Source: UBA2882 sp964619485
GTDB taxonomy: Bacteria > Bacillota > Clostridia > Lachnospirales > Lachnospiraceae
DNA: 54,627 bases
Reading direction: 5' to 3'
Assembly (NCBI GenBank): GCA_964619485.1
Contig: CAZUCI010000009.1
Coordinates: forward strand, 1-54,627
Shown here: positions 1-7,476 of the stretch, piece by piece
Position numbering within the stretch: the stretch's first letter is position 1
Layout: every line of letters starts with the position of its first letter
Translations under genes and position numbers: made by a program
Notes under the pieces: generated by a model
What the model saw: the letters and a program-made list of their open reading frames with translations, nothing else
What the model was told of the DNA's origin: nothing
The model's database searches: none

Positions 1-172
1 TGTTCAGGAGTATACCATTCACATTGCTCCACCAATTTATCCTGATAAGAAAAAGAGCAGGGCACAGAATGTGGAATATATGATGGCGGAAAACGCCAGA
101 ATCTGGAAGGAAATCTATGAGACTACCTATCAGATTCCATTGACCTACACCTGCGACGAAAGCCAAAGCTGA
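1..172 (+). CDS. 1-acyl-sn-glycerol-3-phosphate acyltransferase family, C-terminal fragment
   Basis: An open frame enters from the left edge (codons begin at base 2) and stops at TGA 170-172, giving about 56 residues. The text VQEYTIHIAPPIYPD followed by a charged helix (NVEYMMAENARIWKEIYE) and a final QIPLTYT matches the C-terminal end of PlsC-type lysophospholipid acyltransferases, in which 'I.PPIYP' follows the acyl-acceptor domain. The HX4D catalytic block would lie upstream, outside the window. Known family role: acylates lysophosphatidic acid at the membrane in phospholipid synthesis. The identity is inferred from the tail only. A strong terminator follows at 228-275, so this gene ends its transcription unit and is not part of the EPS operons. 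Confidence 0.6.
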   Translation, partial: VQEYTIHIAPPIYPDKKKSRAQNVEYMMAENARIWKEIYETTYQIPLTYTCDESQS

Positions 173-227
173 ATTCAGTCTGGCTTCAAGAGGTAAAATA
201 TGAATTCGACCTGGGTATCCAGGAGCC

Positions 228-275
228 AACACATGCAATTTTTTACTTTGAGGGAAAATTGCATGTGTTTTTGTC
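228..275 (+). terminator. Rho-independent terminator after the acyltransferase
   Basis: A perfect 15-bp inverted repeat (228-242 with 255-269, arm AACACATGCAATTTT) has a 12-nt loop and is followed by a run of T. It lies 55 bp after the acyltransferase stop codon. Seen directly in the sequence. Confidence 0.8.
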
Positions 276-506
276 GCAGAAGGACATGCAAAATTCTAGC
301 TTCCTGCATAATTGCATGCATTTTTCCCCTAAATTCTATCTATTTCAAGAAAAAGCGCGCCAAAAGAGCCAAAAAGCGTCAAAAAGCGCATGCAAAATCT
401 TGTATACAATAAAATTTGCCCGTTACCTCTCTGAAGGAACCACAGGTGAAAGAATTTACACATAAAAAAGGACTCGGACTGGATGAAATCATCTGAAACA
501 TAAACA
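276..506. other. Intergenic stretch with ATGCAAAAT-type repeats, no supported gene
   Basis: Between the terminator and the large palindrome lie several copies of ATGCAAAAT/ATTGCATG words, a nested palindrome at 392-419 centred on TTGTATACAA, and short AAAAGCG repeats at about 350-392. Two small plus-strand frames (200-412, 259-465) cross the terminator hairpin, lack a convincing ribosome site and have biased low-complexity composition, so I do not call them genes. A short frame at about 445-497 (KEFTHKKGLGLDEII then stop) could be the 3' remnant of a decayed gene, but it is too short to name. Confidence 0.4.
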
Positions 507-644
507 GGCTGTGAAAATTACATCTTTCCGTGGGGTGCTTTCGTCGTCGCCGGTATTTATGCGCTGTATTTTAGCGCATTATGTACCGCTGCTGACGACG
601 TGCAGCGAAAGCGGGCCCCACAGAAAGATGTAATTTTCACAGCC
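507..644. repeat. 138-bp near-perfect palindrome (cruciform or MITE-like element)
   Basis: The arm starting GGCTGTGAAAATTACATCTT at 507 returns as its reverse complement ending at 644. Pairing resumes in the middle through GGGG/CCCC, CTTTCG/CGAAAG and CGTCGTC-like blocks, and ends in an inner stem, roughly CGGTA..TATGCGCT (551-565) with AGCGCAT..TACCG, around a 7-nt loop. Almost the whole element folds on itself. It sits between the acyltransferase (plus strand) and the PAP2-like gene (minus strand), so it could also act as a bidirectional terminator. No transposase is nearby. Confidence 0.75.
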
Positions 645-669
645 CTTCAGTTACCAGATAAATTCAATC

Positions 670-1128
670 CTACAAATTATAGATCAGTGCAATGATAATT
701 CCAAGAATTGCCCCAACCAGAATCTGGATTGGAGTATGTCCAACAAATTCCTTTAAACGTTCTGCCGGATGCTTGCCATCCCAGCGTCCCATCTCTTTAA
801 ACAGTTCCATCATATCATTTAATACAACAGCCTGTTTTCCTGTTTCCAGTCTGACGCCCATGGCATCATTCATGACGATAATGGCAAAGATGGCGACTAT
901 TGCAAATTCAAAACCACCCATTCCGCACTGAATAGCGGTAGCAGTTGCCAACGCACAGACTGTTGCAGAATGGGAGCTTGGCATTCCACCATTCCCCACA
1001 AGCCGTTCAATAACAAATTCGCGATGTACAATCAGGTGAATAATTAATTTCAAAAACTGTGCTACAAACCAGCCCAAAGCTGCGCTGATTATAATTTTGT
1101 TGCTTGCTAGCTGTGTTAAATAATTCAT
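670..1128 (-). CDS. Divergent PAP2 family membrane protein
   Basis: The 152-residue protein begins MNYLTQLASNKIIISAALGW and has about four hydrophobic segments. Diagnostic of the divergent-PAP2 family (COG1963, YuiD-like) are FLKLIIHL, VGNGGMPSSHSATVCALA (residues about 45-62, including the SSHS phosphatase-like motif), NDAMGVRLETGKQA and the final GHTPIQILVGAILGI. Length is typical of the family. Classical PAP2 enzymes dephosphorylate lipid phosphates; the biochemical role of this divergent branch is not established, so I leave the substrate open. The ATG is preceded by AAGGGACG as ribosome site. It is transcribed towards the palindrome at 507-644. Neighbours (a lysophospholipid acyltransferase and an AraC regulator) give only a weak link to lipid metabolism. 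Confidence 0.85.
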   Translation of the reverse strand: MNYLTQLASNKIIISAALGWFVAQFLKLIIHLIVHREFVIERLVGNGGMPSSHSATVCALATATAIQCGMGGFEFAIVAIFAIIVMNDAMGVRLETGKQAVVLNDMMELFKEMGRWDGKHPAERLKEFVGHTPIQILVGAILGIIIALIYNL

Positions 1129-1375
1129 TGATGTCTCGTCCCTTATATAATATTTGTATTCTTGTCCTCATTTGTATATCACGTGCTACACGCAGAGCGT
1201 ACAGGACATTGCTGTTAAAAATAAAAATGAAAAACAGTAAATCTAAAAAAAATATAAACTTATTATAGAACAATATGATAATCCCCGCAATGAAATTGCA
1301 ATTCTTTTCGTGATTTTTACATTTCCACTATCATTTCCCCTATTATCTCCGCTATCATCTTCCAGATTATTTCTT

Positions 1376-2212
1376 TTACCATTTCTTCCGATAGTTACTT
1401 GGTGTCATTCCCTCATATTTTGTGAAAACTTTGGTAAAATAATTCACATCAGTGATTCCGCAGGAAACGGCGATGGAGCCGATGGGCTCTTTGGTAAAAC
1501 GCAGCAGCCTTTTGGCCTCACTGATCCGTTTTTCAGTAATGTAGTTTCCGACAGTAACACCGGTAATTCGCTTGAATTCTCTGGAAAGATGAAATTTACT
1601 GATAAAAAAGAGAGCAGCCAACTGATCCAGATTGATTACATCGGAGAAATGTTCATCAATATAGGAACAGATGGAGGTAATCTTTTCCATAGCTAAAGGC
1701 GCGGTGGAGCGGGTGATGGAGGAATCCAGATAGCAGTAGGTAACTAAATCTGTCAGATATTTGTGAACCTTCAATTCGTAATAGGGGCTTTTGTTCTGCA
1801 TTTCCCGAAAAATACTGCCCAGAGTATTGATAAAAATGGATGGGTCAGAGGGGTGAAACCAGAAGGAGCCGCCCTGCTCACAGTAGGTGTCATAGAAGGA
1901 AGCCGCTTCCTTCCCATAAAAATGAACCCAGGAGAGCTCCCAGGGATCCTCCTTGCTGCTTTCATGGGCATATTCTTCCAGGCAATTTACAAAGATGCAG
2001 TCCCCGGTTTGAATCAGAACCCTGCGTCCGTGATACTGAATAGAGCCTTTTCCTCTTGTCACTGTGAAAAACAGCAGGGAAGCAAGATTATCACGCCGGC
2101 TGACGTGTGGCTCAATACTTAACAAGGAACCAGTCTCCTGCACGTAGAGATAATGGTTTTTTGCATAGGTGGTAGGAGTGGAAATAATACGATTTGAATT
2201 GTAATTTTTCAT
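1376..2212 (-). CDS. AraC family transcriptional regulator
   Basis: A 278-residue protein with an N-terminal cupin-like sensing domain (residues about 20-150; GKGSIQYHGRRVLIQTGDCIFV, then WVHFYG) and two C-terminal helix-turn-helix motifs. The first is around INLDQLAALFFISKFHLSREFKRITG and the second around PIGSIAVSCGITDVNYFTKVFTKYEGMTPSNYRKKW. That architecture and length are standard for AraC regulators responding to a sugar or related ligand. It is divergent from the GDP-sugar operon starting at 2357, with 144 bp between them, so control of that operon is plausible but inferred. A 14-bp palindrome lies in the shared spacer. Just past the stop codon, three imperfect 12-13 bp repeats (about 1325-1362) extend the low-complexity pattern common in this window. 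Confidence 0.9.
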   Translation of the reverse strand: MKNYNSNRIISTPTTYAKNHYLYVQETGSLLSIEPHVSRRDNLASLLFFTVTRGKGSIQYHGRRVLIQTGDCIFVNCLEEYAHESSKEDPWELSWVHFYGKEAASFYDTYCEQGGSFWFHPSDPSIFINTLGSIFREMQNKSPYYELKVHKYLTDLVTYCYLDSSITRSTAPLAMEKITSICSYIDEHFSDVINLDQLAALFFISKFHLSREFKRITGVTVGNYITEKRISEAKRLLRFTKEPIGSIAVSCGITDVNYFTKVFTKYEGMTPSNYRKKW

Positions 2213-2245
2213 AAAACCTCCATAAATCAGGATTCTTTTGAAATA

Positions 2246-2259
2246 ATTGCTGTAGCAAT
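2246..2259. promoter_or_regulatory. Palindrome in the AraC/GDP-sugar divergent spacer
   Basis: ATTGCT-GT-AGCAAT is a perfect 6+6 palindrome, extended imperfectly on both sides (AAAT..ATTT). It lies 34 bp upstream of the AraC start and about 48 bp upstream of the presumed -10 of the GDP-sugar operon promoter. It is a candidate operator; the bound protein is unknown. Confidence 0.35.
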
Positions 2260-2293
2260 ATTTTACTATTATATGGCAAAATTGTCTATTGTT

Positions 2294-2322
2294 TTGTTTG
2301 AAGTAAAGGAATAGATTATTAT
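2294..2322 (+). promoter_or_regulatory. Sigma-A-like promoter for the GDP-sugar operon
   Basis: TTGTTT (2294-2299), a 17-bp spacer, and TATTAT (2317-2322), followed 35 bp later by the ATG at 2357 with AGAAGGAT as ribosome site. It is the best-spaced promoter pair in the spacer. Confidence 0.5.
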
Positions 2323-2356
2323 GGAGACCAATTTGTAGTAGAAAGAAGGATTAAAG

Positions 2357-3307
2357 ATGAATAAAAATGACAAAATTTATGTTGCAGGACACAGGGGACT
2401 GGTAGGAAGTGCCATTGTCCGCAATTTGAAAGCAAAGGGCTATACCAATATTATCGGAAGAACGCATAAGGAGCTTGAATTGACAGATCAGGTTGCTGTT
2501 CGCAGGTTTTTTGAGGAGGAAAGACCTGATGTGGTTGTTTTGGCAGCAGCAAAGGTAGGCGGGATTAACGCCAATAATACTACACCTGCAGAGTTTGCTT
2601 ATGATAACATGCAGGTTCAGTGTAACGTGATTCAGTGCTGTCACGAGTATAAGGTTAAGAAGCTTTTGTTTTTGGGCAGCTCCTGTATTTATCCCAAAAT
2701 GGCACCACAGCCAATTCCGGAGGATGCTCTTTTGAGCGGACCGCTTGAGCCTACCAATGAGGCTTATGCAATTGCCAAGATTGCAGGACTGGAAATGTGT
2801 AAATTCTATAAGAGACAGTACGGTGATGATTTTATCAGCTGTATGCCGACGAATCTTTATGGCCCTCACGATAATTATGATTTAAAGGGATCCCACGTTT
2901 TACCGGCTATGCTTCGCAAGTTCCATGAAGCAAAGCTCAATGGCGATAAGAGTGTGGAGCTTTGGGGAACAGGAACGCCGCTCCGCGAGTTTTTATATGT
3001 GGATGATATGGCAGATGCCTGTGTTTTCCTTCTGGAAAACTACGATGGAGAACAGCATGTTAATATCGGAACCGGCAAAGAGGTTACCATTAAGCAACTG
3101 GCAGAGCTGGTGAAAGAAACAGTTGGCTTTGAGGGAGAGATTATCTGGAATTCCTCCATGCCTGATGGAACACCACGTAAATTGTGTGATGTTACCAAGC
3201 TGCATAATCTGGGATGGATGCATAAGGTTGAACTGGAAGAGGGCGTTAAGCTTGCTTATGAATGGTTTAAAGAAAACGTGGAAAACGCAAGAATGAATGG
3301 AAGATAA
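2357..3307 (+). CDS. fcl: GDP-L-fucose synthase-like epimerase/reductase
   Basis: A 316-residue short-chain dehydrogenase. The Rossmann motif GHRGLVGSAIVRNL is at residues 11-24, the catalytic SSC is in FLGSSCIYPKMAPQPIPE, and the YxxxK pair is in NEAYAIAKIAGLEMC. TNLYGPHDNYDL and LREFLYVDDMADAC are diagnostic of GDP-fucose synthase (WcaG/Fcl). The family converts GDP-4-keto-6-deoxy-D-mannose to GDP-L-fucose with NADPH in the cytoplasm. It is the first gene of an operon with manC (39-bp gap) and the manC/manA fusion. The usual upstream enzyme, GDP-mannose 4,6-dehydratase (Gmd), is not in the window, so GDP-fucose output requires a distant gmd. A related activity (GDP-colitose synthase is a homologue) cannot be excluded. 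Confidence 0.9.
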   Translation: MNKNDKIYVAGHRGLVGSAIVRNLKAKGYTNIIGRTHKELELTDQVAVRRFFEEERPDVVVLAAAKVGGINANNTTPAEFAYDNMQVQCNVIQCCHEYKVKKLLFLGSSCIYPKMAPQPIPEDALLSGPLEPTNEAYAIAKIAGLEMCKFYKRQYGDDFISCMPTNLYGPHDNYDLKGSHVLPAMLRKFHEAKLNGDKSVELWGTGTPLREFLYVDDMADACVFLLENYDGEQHVNIGTGKEVTIKQLAELVKETVGFEGEIIWNSSMPDGTPRKLCDVTKLHNLGWMHKVELEEGVKLAYEWFKENVENARMNGR

Positions 3308-3346
3308 AAGCATCATAGAAGAAATCGTAGGAAAGAGAGAACGAAG

Positions 3347-4438
3347 ATGAAGAAATATGGAGTAGTTATGGCAGGCGGCGGTGGAACCCGTTTCTGGCCT
3401 TTAAGCAGAAAAGAAAGACCGAAACAGCTGTTAAATTTAAGCGGAAAAGACCTGATGGTCAATGAGACTCTGGATCGACTGGCAAACAGTGTAGAACGGG
3501 ACAATATGTTTATCGTGACAAATGTTACCCAGGCAGAGCTCATGAAGACAGAGACTGTCGGCCGTATCCAGGAGGATCATATTTTAGCGGAGCCTGCAGC
3601 CAGAAATACAGCTGCATGTATTGGATACGCTGCCATGGAAATTGTGAAAAAGTACGGAGATGGCGTTATGGTCATCTTACCATCCGATCACTTTATTAAA
3701 AATGAAAAAGAATTTGCAGCAATTATTGATGCAGCAATGGAAGCAGCAGAAAAGACCGATGCACTGGTTACCATCGGCATTGAACCCTCTTTCCCGGCAA
3801 CAGGATACGGTTATATTAAGGCGGCTCCTGGAACAGAGACTGCCATCGGAGATAAAAATGGCAAAATGTATTCTGCTGTTGAGGAGTTTGTGGAAAAGCC
3901 TGATTTAGAGACTGCAGAGGCTTATGTGGCTGAGGGAAGCTATTCCTGGAACAGTGGTATGTTTATCTGGAAGGCATCTACCATTCTTGGCTACATAGAG
4001 AGACTTTTGCCGGATGTATATGGATGTCTGACAGAAATCGGCGATGCCATGAATACCCCAAAGGAAAAAGAGACCATTGAGCGTGTGTACCCAACCATTC
4101 CCAAAATATCCATCGACTACGGAATCATGGAGAGAGCAGATCACGTACTGGTTATTTCCGGAGAATTTGGATGGAATGATATCGGAAGTCTGGATATGCT
4201 GAGTATTATGAAGGATGCAGATGAAAATGGAAATGTCTGCTATGGCGAACAGCTTCTGTTAGATACCAGAGACAGCATTATCTATGGAACAGATAAAATG
4301 ATTGCGACGATAGGAGTTTCTGATCTTATTGTGGTTCAGACCAAAGATGCAGTTCTGATCTGTGATAAGGATAAGGCACAGGATGTTAAAAAAATCGTGG
4401 AAACATTAAAGGAACAGGGAAAAGAAAAGTACCTGTAG
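3347..4438 (+). CDS. manC: Mannose-1-phosphate guanylyltransferase
   Basis: A 363-residue nucleotidyltransferase. The pyrophosphorylase signature GGGGTRFWPLSRKERPKQLL is at the N-terminus, with EPAARNTAACIGYAA at about 80, FVEKPD at about 178 and WNSGMFIWKA at about 200, all intact and typical of GDP-mannose pyrophosphorylases. It ends after the left-handed helix domain without an attached isomerase cupin, so it is the stand-alone form (normal for this length). Reaction: mannose-1-phosphate + GTP gives GDP-mannose + PPi. ManC sits between fcl and the fusion gene with gaps of 39 and 10 bp, indicating one transcript. Because the downstream fusion has lost these motifs, this is probably the working guanylyltransferase of the operon. 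Confidence 0.95.
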   Translation: MKKYGVVMAGGGGTRFWPLSRKERPKQLLNLSGKDLMVNETLDRLANSVERDNMFIVTNVTQAELMKTETVGRIQEDHILAEPAARNTAACIGYAAMEIVKKYGDGVMVILPSDHFIKNEKEFAAIIDAAMEAAEKTDALVTIGIEPSFPATGYGYIKAAPGTETAIGDKNGKMYSAVEEFVEKPDLETAEAYVAEGSYSWNSGMFIWKASTILGYIERLLPDVYGCLTEIGDAMNTPKEKETIERVYPTIPKISIDYGIMERADHVLVISGEFGWNDIGSLDMLSIMKDADENGNVCYGEQLLLDTRDSIIYGTDKMIATIGVSDLIVVQTKDAVLICDKDKAQDVKKIVETLKEQGKEKYL

Positions 4439-4448
4439 AGGATAAAGC

Positions 4449-6773
4449 ATGAAATGTTTTGTATTGGCGGGAGGAAGCGGTGATGCATTGTGGCCGCTTT
4501 CCCGTAAAAACTACCCAAAACAGTTTATTCATATCAGAGAAGGCAGGTCACTGTTTCAGGAAGCAATAGCAAGAAACCTGCCTTTTTGTGACGACTTTTA
4601 TATTATCACCAATCGAAAATACCGCTATATCGTGGAAGGCCAGATGCAGGCGTTTCAGGGACTTTCCTATCAGCTTTTTCTGGAGGAAATGGGACGGCAG
4701 ACTGCACCGGCAGTTGCGATTGCAGCAATGTGTACCGAGCCGGAGGAGGAGATTCTGGTAGTTTCCACCGATCATATGATTGGAAAAGGGGATTACAATG
4801 GAACTGTTCTCATGGCAAAGGAGCAGTTAACGGATGATAACATTGTAGTCATTGGATGTGACAGAAGCAAATATATGGACAGGCAGTCGCTGGAAGGTCA
4901 CAGTGGCTTCCTTTATGATGAAAATATAGTGACCGGGTTTATATCACAATGTGGAGATGGAAAAGAGCGTAAGTCGTTTCTTCTTGACAGTGGAATCTTT
5001 TTGATGCGGTCAAATACCTTCCTGGAAGCTATCAGAGAAAACGCGCCTTCCCTTTACAACCGCTGTAAGTATGGCTCGGGCAGAATCCGTCTGGAGGGAA
5101 ATGCCTTTGTTATTACAAAAGAGTGGATGAGTACCATTCCTTCGCTCAGCGTAGGCCAATGCGTTTTTGAAAAGTGGGCTGGGAAGCATGTCAATATAGT
5201 GAAAGCTGACTTTGTCTGGTCAAGGCTGCTGAACATGGAGGTGCTGACACAGTTCGCAAATCCAACATTGCAGGGACCATCCATTACCAGTGATTGCAGT
5301 GATGTCTCTATTTTAAATGAAGAGCCGGGAAAACTGATGGTGGTAAAGGACTGTGAGGACCTGGTTATTGTGAATACCAAGGATGCAACCTATATATCCC
5401 GAAAGGGAGAGAGCGCATCTATCAAGGGTATTATTGAGCATAATTATGAGAACTACCGTGATATTTTTGATGAGGGAGACGTTTTTTATACACCGTGGGG
5501 TGTAAAGGAAATACTGACCAGAAGTGAGGGATACCTGGTAAGAAAGGTAACAATTTTCCCGGAAAAATCACTGACCATGCATAAGCATGAGCTTCGCAGC
5601 GAGCACTGGTCTATTGTCAGTGGAACGGCGACGATTACCATTGCCGGGCAGACGGCTGAATATGGTAGAAATGACAGCGTTTTTGTGCCTGTTGATACCT
5701 TCCATAAAATATCCAATGAGTCTGCAAAGGATGTAGTGCTGATAGAGGTCGGCGTGGGAAGCAGTGCCGGCGAAAAAACAGGGGATACTGTTCAGGCACT
5801 GGAGGATTTCGTTAAGCTGGCGCCGAATTATAAGGATTATCTCTGGGGCGGTCACAGACTGTATGAAAAATTTGGAAAAGACAATCTGGACAATGAGGAC
5901 AAAATGATCGCTGAAAGCTGGGAAGTGTCTGCACATCCTGCAGGACCATCCAGCATTTTGGAAGGAAATAACAGAGGAATGCTCTTTACGGATTATCTGA
6001 ATAAGATTGGAAAAGAGGCTCTGGGCTGGAAAGCACAGCCATTTGAGCGATTTCCACTGCTGATTAAATTTATTGATGCATCCAGGGCACTTTCCGTTCA
6101 GGTTCATCCTGATGATGCCTATGCCATGAGTGTGGAGGGCGATTACGGAAAAAATGAAATGTGGTATGTGATGGATGCGGTTCCTGGAGCGTGTCTCTAT
6201 GTTGGCTTTTCAAAGGATATTACCAAAGAAGAGTGCGAACAGAGAATCAAGGAGGGAACTCTGACGGAGGTGCTGCAGAAGGTTCCGGTGAAAAAGGGTG
6301 ATGTTGTTTTTGTAAAGGCTGGAACAGTCCATGCCATTTTAGAAGGTCTGCTCATTCTTGAAATTCAACAGAGCTCCAATGCCACCTATCGTCTTTATGA
6401 TTATGACCGCGTGGACCGCAATGGACAAAAAAGAGAACTGCACCTGGAAAAGGCACTGGACAACTTAAACTACCAGGCCGTTTCGGTAGACACCCTGCCG
6501 GAGGGAAAAAAAGAGCATGGAAAAGGTCTCACCAAGCAGCTGCTGGGGGAATGCAAATATTTTTCTGCAATTCTCTATGAAATCGAAGAGGAAGCAGAGC
6601 TTTCTCTGGATGAAACCTCTTTCTCAACAATTGTCTTTTTGGAGGGTAGCGGAAACATCAAAACCGAGACACAGAGAAGCCGTTACGTGCCCGGGGACAG
6701 CTTTTTTGTTCCCGCCGGCAAAAAAGTACTGAAAATTACAGGAAAATGCAAGTTTGTACTAAGTCGTGTATAA
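4449..6773 (+). CDS. Fusion: degenerate guanylyltransferase + cupin + type I phosphomannose isomerase
   Basis: 774 residues in three parts. Residues 1-about 340 resemble ManC but the core motifs are altered: GGSGDALWPLSRKNYPKQF instead of GG.GTRLWPLSR, FISQCGDG in place of FVEKP, and LDSGIFLM in place of WNSGIF. Residues about 345-440 form the type II isomerase/ManC-tail cupin (VRKVTIFPEKSLTMHKHELRSEHW..VSG). Residues about 455-774 are a type I mannose-6-phosphate isomerase with ESWEVSAHPAG, LSVQVHPDDAYA, KNEMWYV and KAGTVHAI carrying the expected metal ligands (Q, H, E, H). Likely activity: fructose-6-P/mannose-6-P interconversion feeding GDP-mannose. The nucleotidyltransferase part is probably inactive and perhaps regulatory or scaffolding; that is inference. 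It is the last gene of the fcl-manC operon. No phosphomannomutase is seen here. Confidence 0.88.
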   Translation: MKCFVLAGGSGDALWPLSRKNYPKQFIHIREGRSLFQEAIARNLPFCDDFYIITNRKYRYIVEGQMQAFQGLSYQLFLEEMGRQTAPAVAIAAMCTEPEEEILVVSTDHMIGKGDYNGTVLMAKEQLTDDNIVVIGCDRSKYMDRQSLEGHSGFLYDENIVTGFISQCGDGKERKSFLLDSGIFLMRSNTFLEAIRENAPSLYNRCKYGSGRIRLEGNAFVITKEWMSTIPSLSVGQCVFEKWAGKHVNIVKADFVWSRLLNMEVLTQFANPTLQGPSITSDCSDVSILNEEPGKLMVVKDCEDLVIVNTKDATYISRKGESASIKGIIEHNYENYRDIFDEGDVFYTPWGVKEILTRSEGYLVRKVTIFPEKSLTMHKHELRSEHWSIVSGTATITIAGQTAEYGRNDSVFVPVDTFHKISNESAKDVVLIEVGVGSSAGEKTGDTVQALEDFVKLAPNYKDYLWGGHRLYEKFGKDNLDNEDKMIAESWEVSAHPAGPSSILEGNNRGMLFTDYLNKIGKEALGWKAQPFERFPLLIKFIDASRALSVQVHPDDAYAMSVEGDYGKNEMWYVMDAVPGACLYVGFSKDITKEECEQRIKEGTLTEVLQKVPVKKGDVVFVKAGTVHAILEGLLILEIQQSSNATYRLYDYDRVDRNGQKRELHLEKALDNLNYQAVSVDTLPEGKKEHGKGLTKQLLGECKYFSAILYEIEEEAELSLDETSFSTIVFLEGSGNIKTETQRSRYVPGDSFFVPAGKKVLKITGKCKFVLSRV

Positions 6774-6808
6774 GCAAACAAAATGCGATATTTGGCAACA
6801 GAAAGAGA

Positions 6809-6837
6809 TAGACAAAATTATACAAAAATGCTATGTT
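6809..6837 (+). promoter_or_regulatory. Candidate promoter upstream of the Spo0A-like gene
   Basis: TAGACA (6809-6814), 17 bp, TATGTT (6832-6837). A transcript from here would start before the hairpin at 6866-6900, placing a terminator in its leader. Confidence 0.4.
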
Positions 6838-6865
6838 ATTTTCATAACCGCGTATCTTGTTGTAG

Positions 6866-6905
6866 AAAAGGAGTCATTCGATGAGCGGATGCCTCCTTTT
6901 TTTAT
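6866..6905 (+). terminator. Terminator of the GDP-sugar operon, possibly an attenuator
   Basis: AAAAGGAG (6866-6873) pairs with CTCCTTTT (6893-6900), with an inner TCAT/ATGA pairing, and runs into a T tract. It closes the upstream operon. Since a promoter lies at 6809-6837 and the Spo0A-like gene starts only at 6947, it could also attenuate that gene. An alternative stem pairing 6848-6856 with 680-88 of the same hundred (CCGC..ATC with GAT..GCGG) overlaps it. The apparent ATG at 6881 lies in the hairpin loop, which argues against it as a start codon. Confidence 0.6.
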
Positions 6906-6946
6906 TAGTTCTTGAATTTGTAGCAAAAAAAGGGGAAGAGGAAGAA

Positions 6947-7333
6947 ATGATAAATGAGACAACACGACGCGTTGAGCTGGAGCAGTATGTTACCAGAATT
7001 ATGCTGGAGTTAGGGGTTCCGGCACATTTAAAGGGATACCATTTTATCCGTGAGGCAATTATCTTATCGGAGGCTGATATGGAGGTGGTCAGCAGTGTAA
7101 CCAAGCTGCTTTATCCTGAGATCGCACGAACTTATAAAACTACTGCTCAAAAGGTGGAAAGAGCGATTCGTAATGCAATCGAGGTTTCCTGGACAAGAGG
7201 TAACGTGAAAACTATTGAAGAGCTGTTTGGATATTCTGCGGGGTGCGGAAAAGGGCGACCAACCAACAGCGAGTACATTGCCAGGATAGCAGACAAAATT
7301 CATTTGGATTACAAAACACTGATTTCTGCTTAG
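6947..7333 (+). CDS. Receiver-less Spo0A C-terminal DNA-binding domain protein
   Basis: I take the ATG at 6947 (ribosome site AGGGGAAGAGG) rather than 6881, giving 128 residues. Nearly the whole protein is a Spo0A effector domain: MLELGVPAHLKGYHFIREAI (about 20-40), TKLLYPEIARTYKTTAQKVE, ERAIRNAIEVSWTRGN (recognition-helix region) and LFGYSAG..GRPTNSEYIARIADKI. These match the canonical Spo0A C-terminal domain closely. No receiver domain precedes it, so phosphorylation-controlled dimerisation is missing. Known: Spo0A binds 0A boxes (TGTCGAA). Inferred: a constitutive or expression-controlled competitor or regulator at 0A-like sites, perhaps of the flanking polysaccharide operons. It stands alone between the man operon and the NeuB-like operon, each with its own signals. 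Confidence 0.85.
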   Translation: MINETTRRVELEQYVTRIMLELGVPAHLKGYHFIREAIILSEADMEVVSSVTKLLYPEIARTYKTTAQKVERAIRNAIEVSWTRGNVKTIEELFGYSAGCGKGRPTNSEYIARIADKIHLDYKTLISA

Positions 7334-7404
7334 AATATGTGTAAAAGATAAGGATATTCCGTAGTTTGGCGCGGTTAGCTCCGGAAATTTTTCTGCCCTT
7401 TTCC

Positions 7405-7433
7405 TTGAATAATTGGGGTGGTTTCATTATAAT
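7405..7433 (+). promoter_or_regulatory. Promoter of the NeuB-like/CDP-sugar operon
   Basis: TTGAAT (7405-7410), a 17-bp spacer and a perfect TATAAT (7428-7433), 43 bp before the ATG at 7477, which has AAGGGAG as ribosome site. Upstream (7358-7385) is a weak TTCCG..CGGAA stem. Confidence 0.7.
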
Positions 7434-7476
7434 AGTAAATAGGTATATTTGGAGATAAAGAATAAGGGAGATTAAC

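Noticed and set aside
200..465. Two small Lys/Cys-rich ORFs
   Set aside because: They cross a perfect terminator hairpin, overlap each other and lack ribosome sites.
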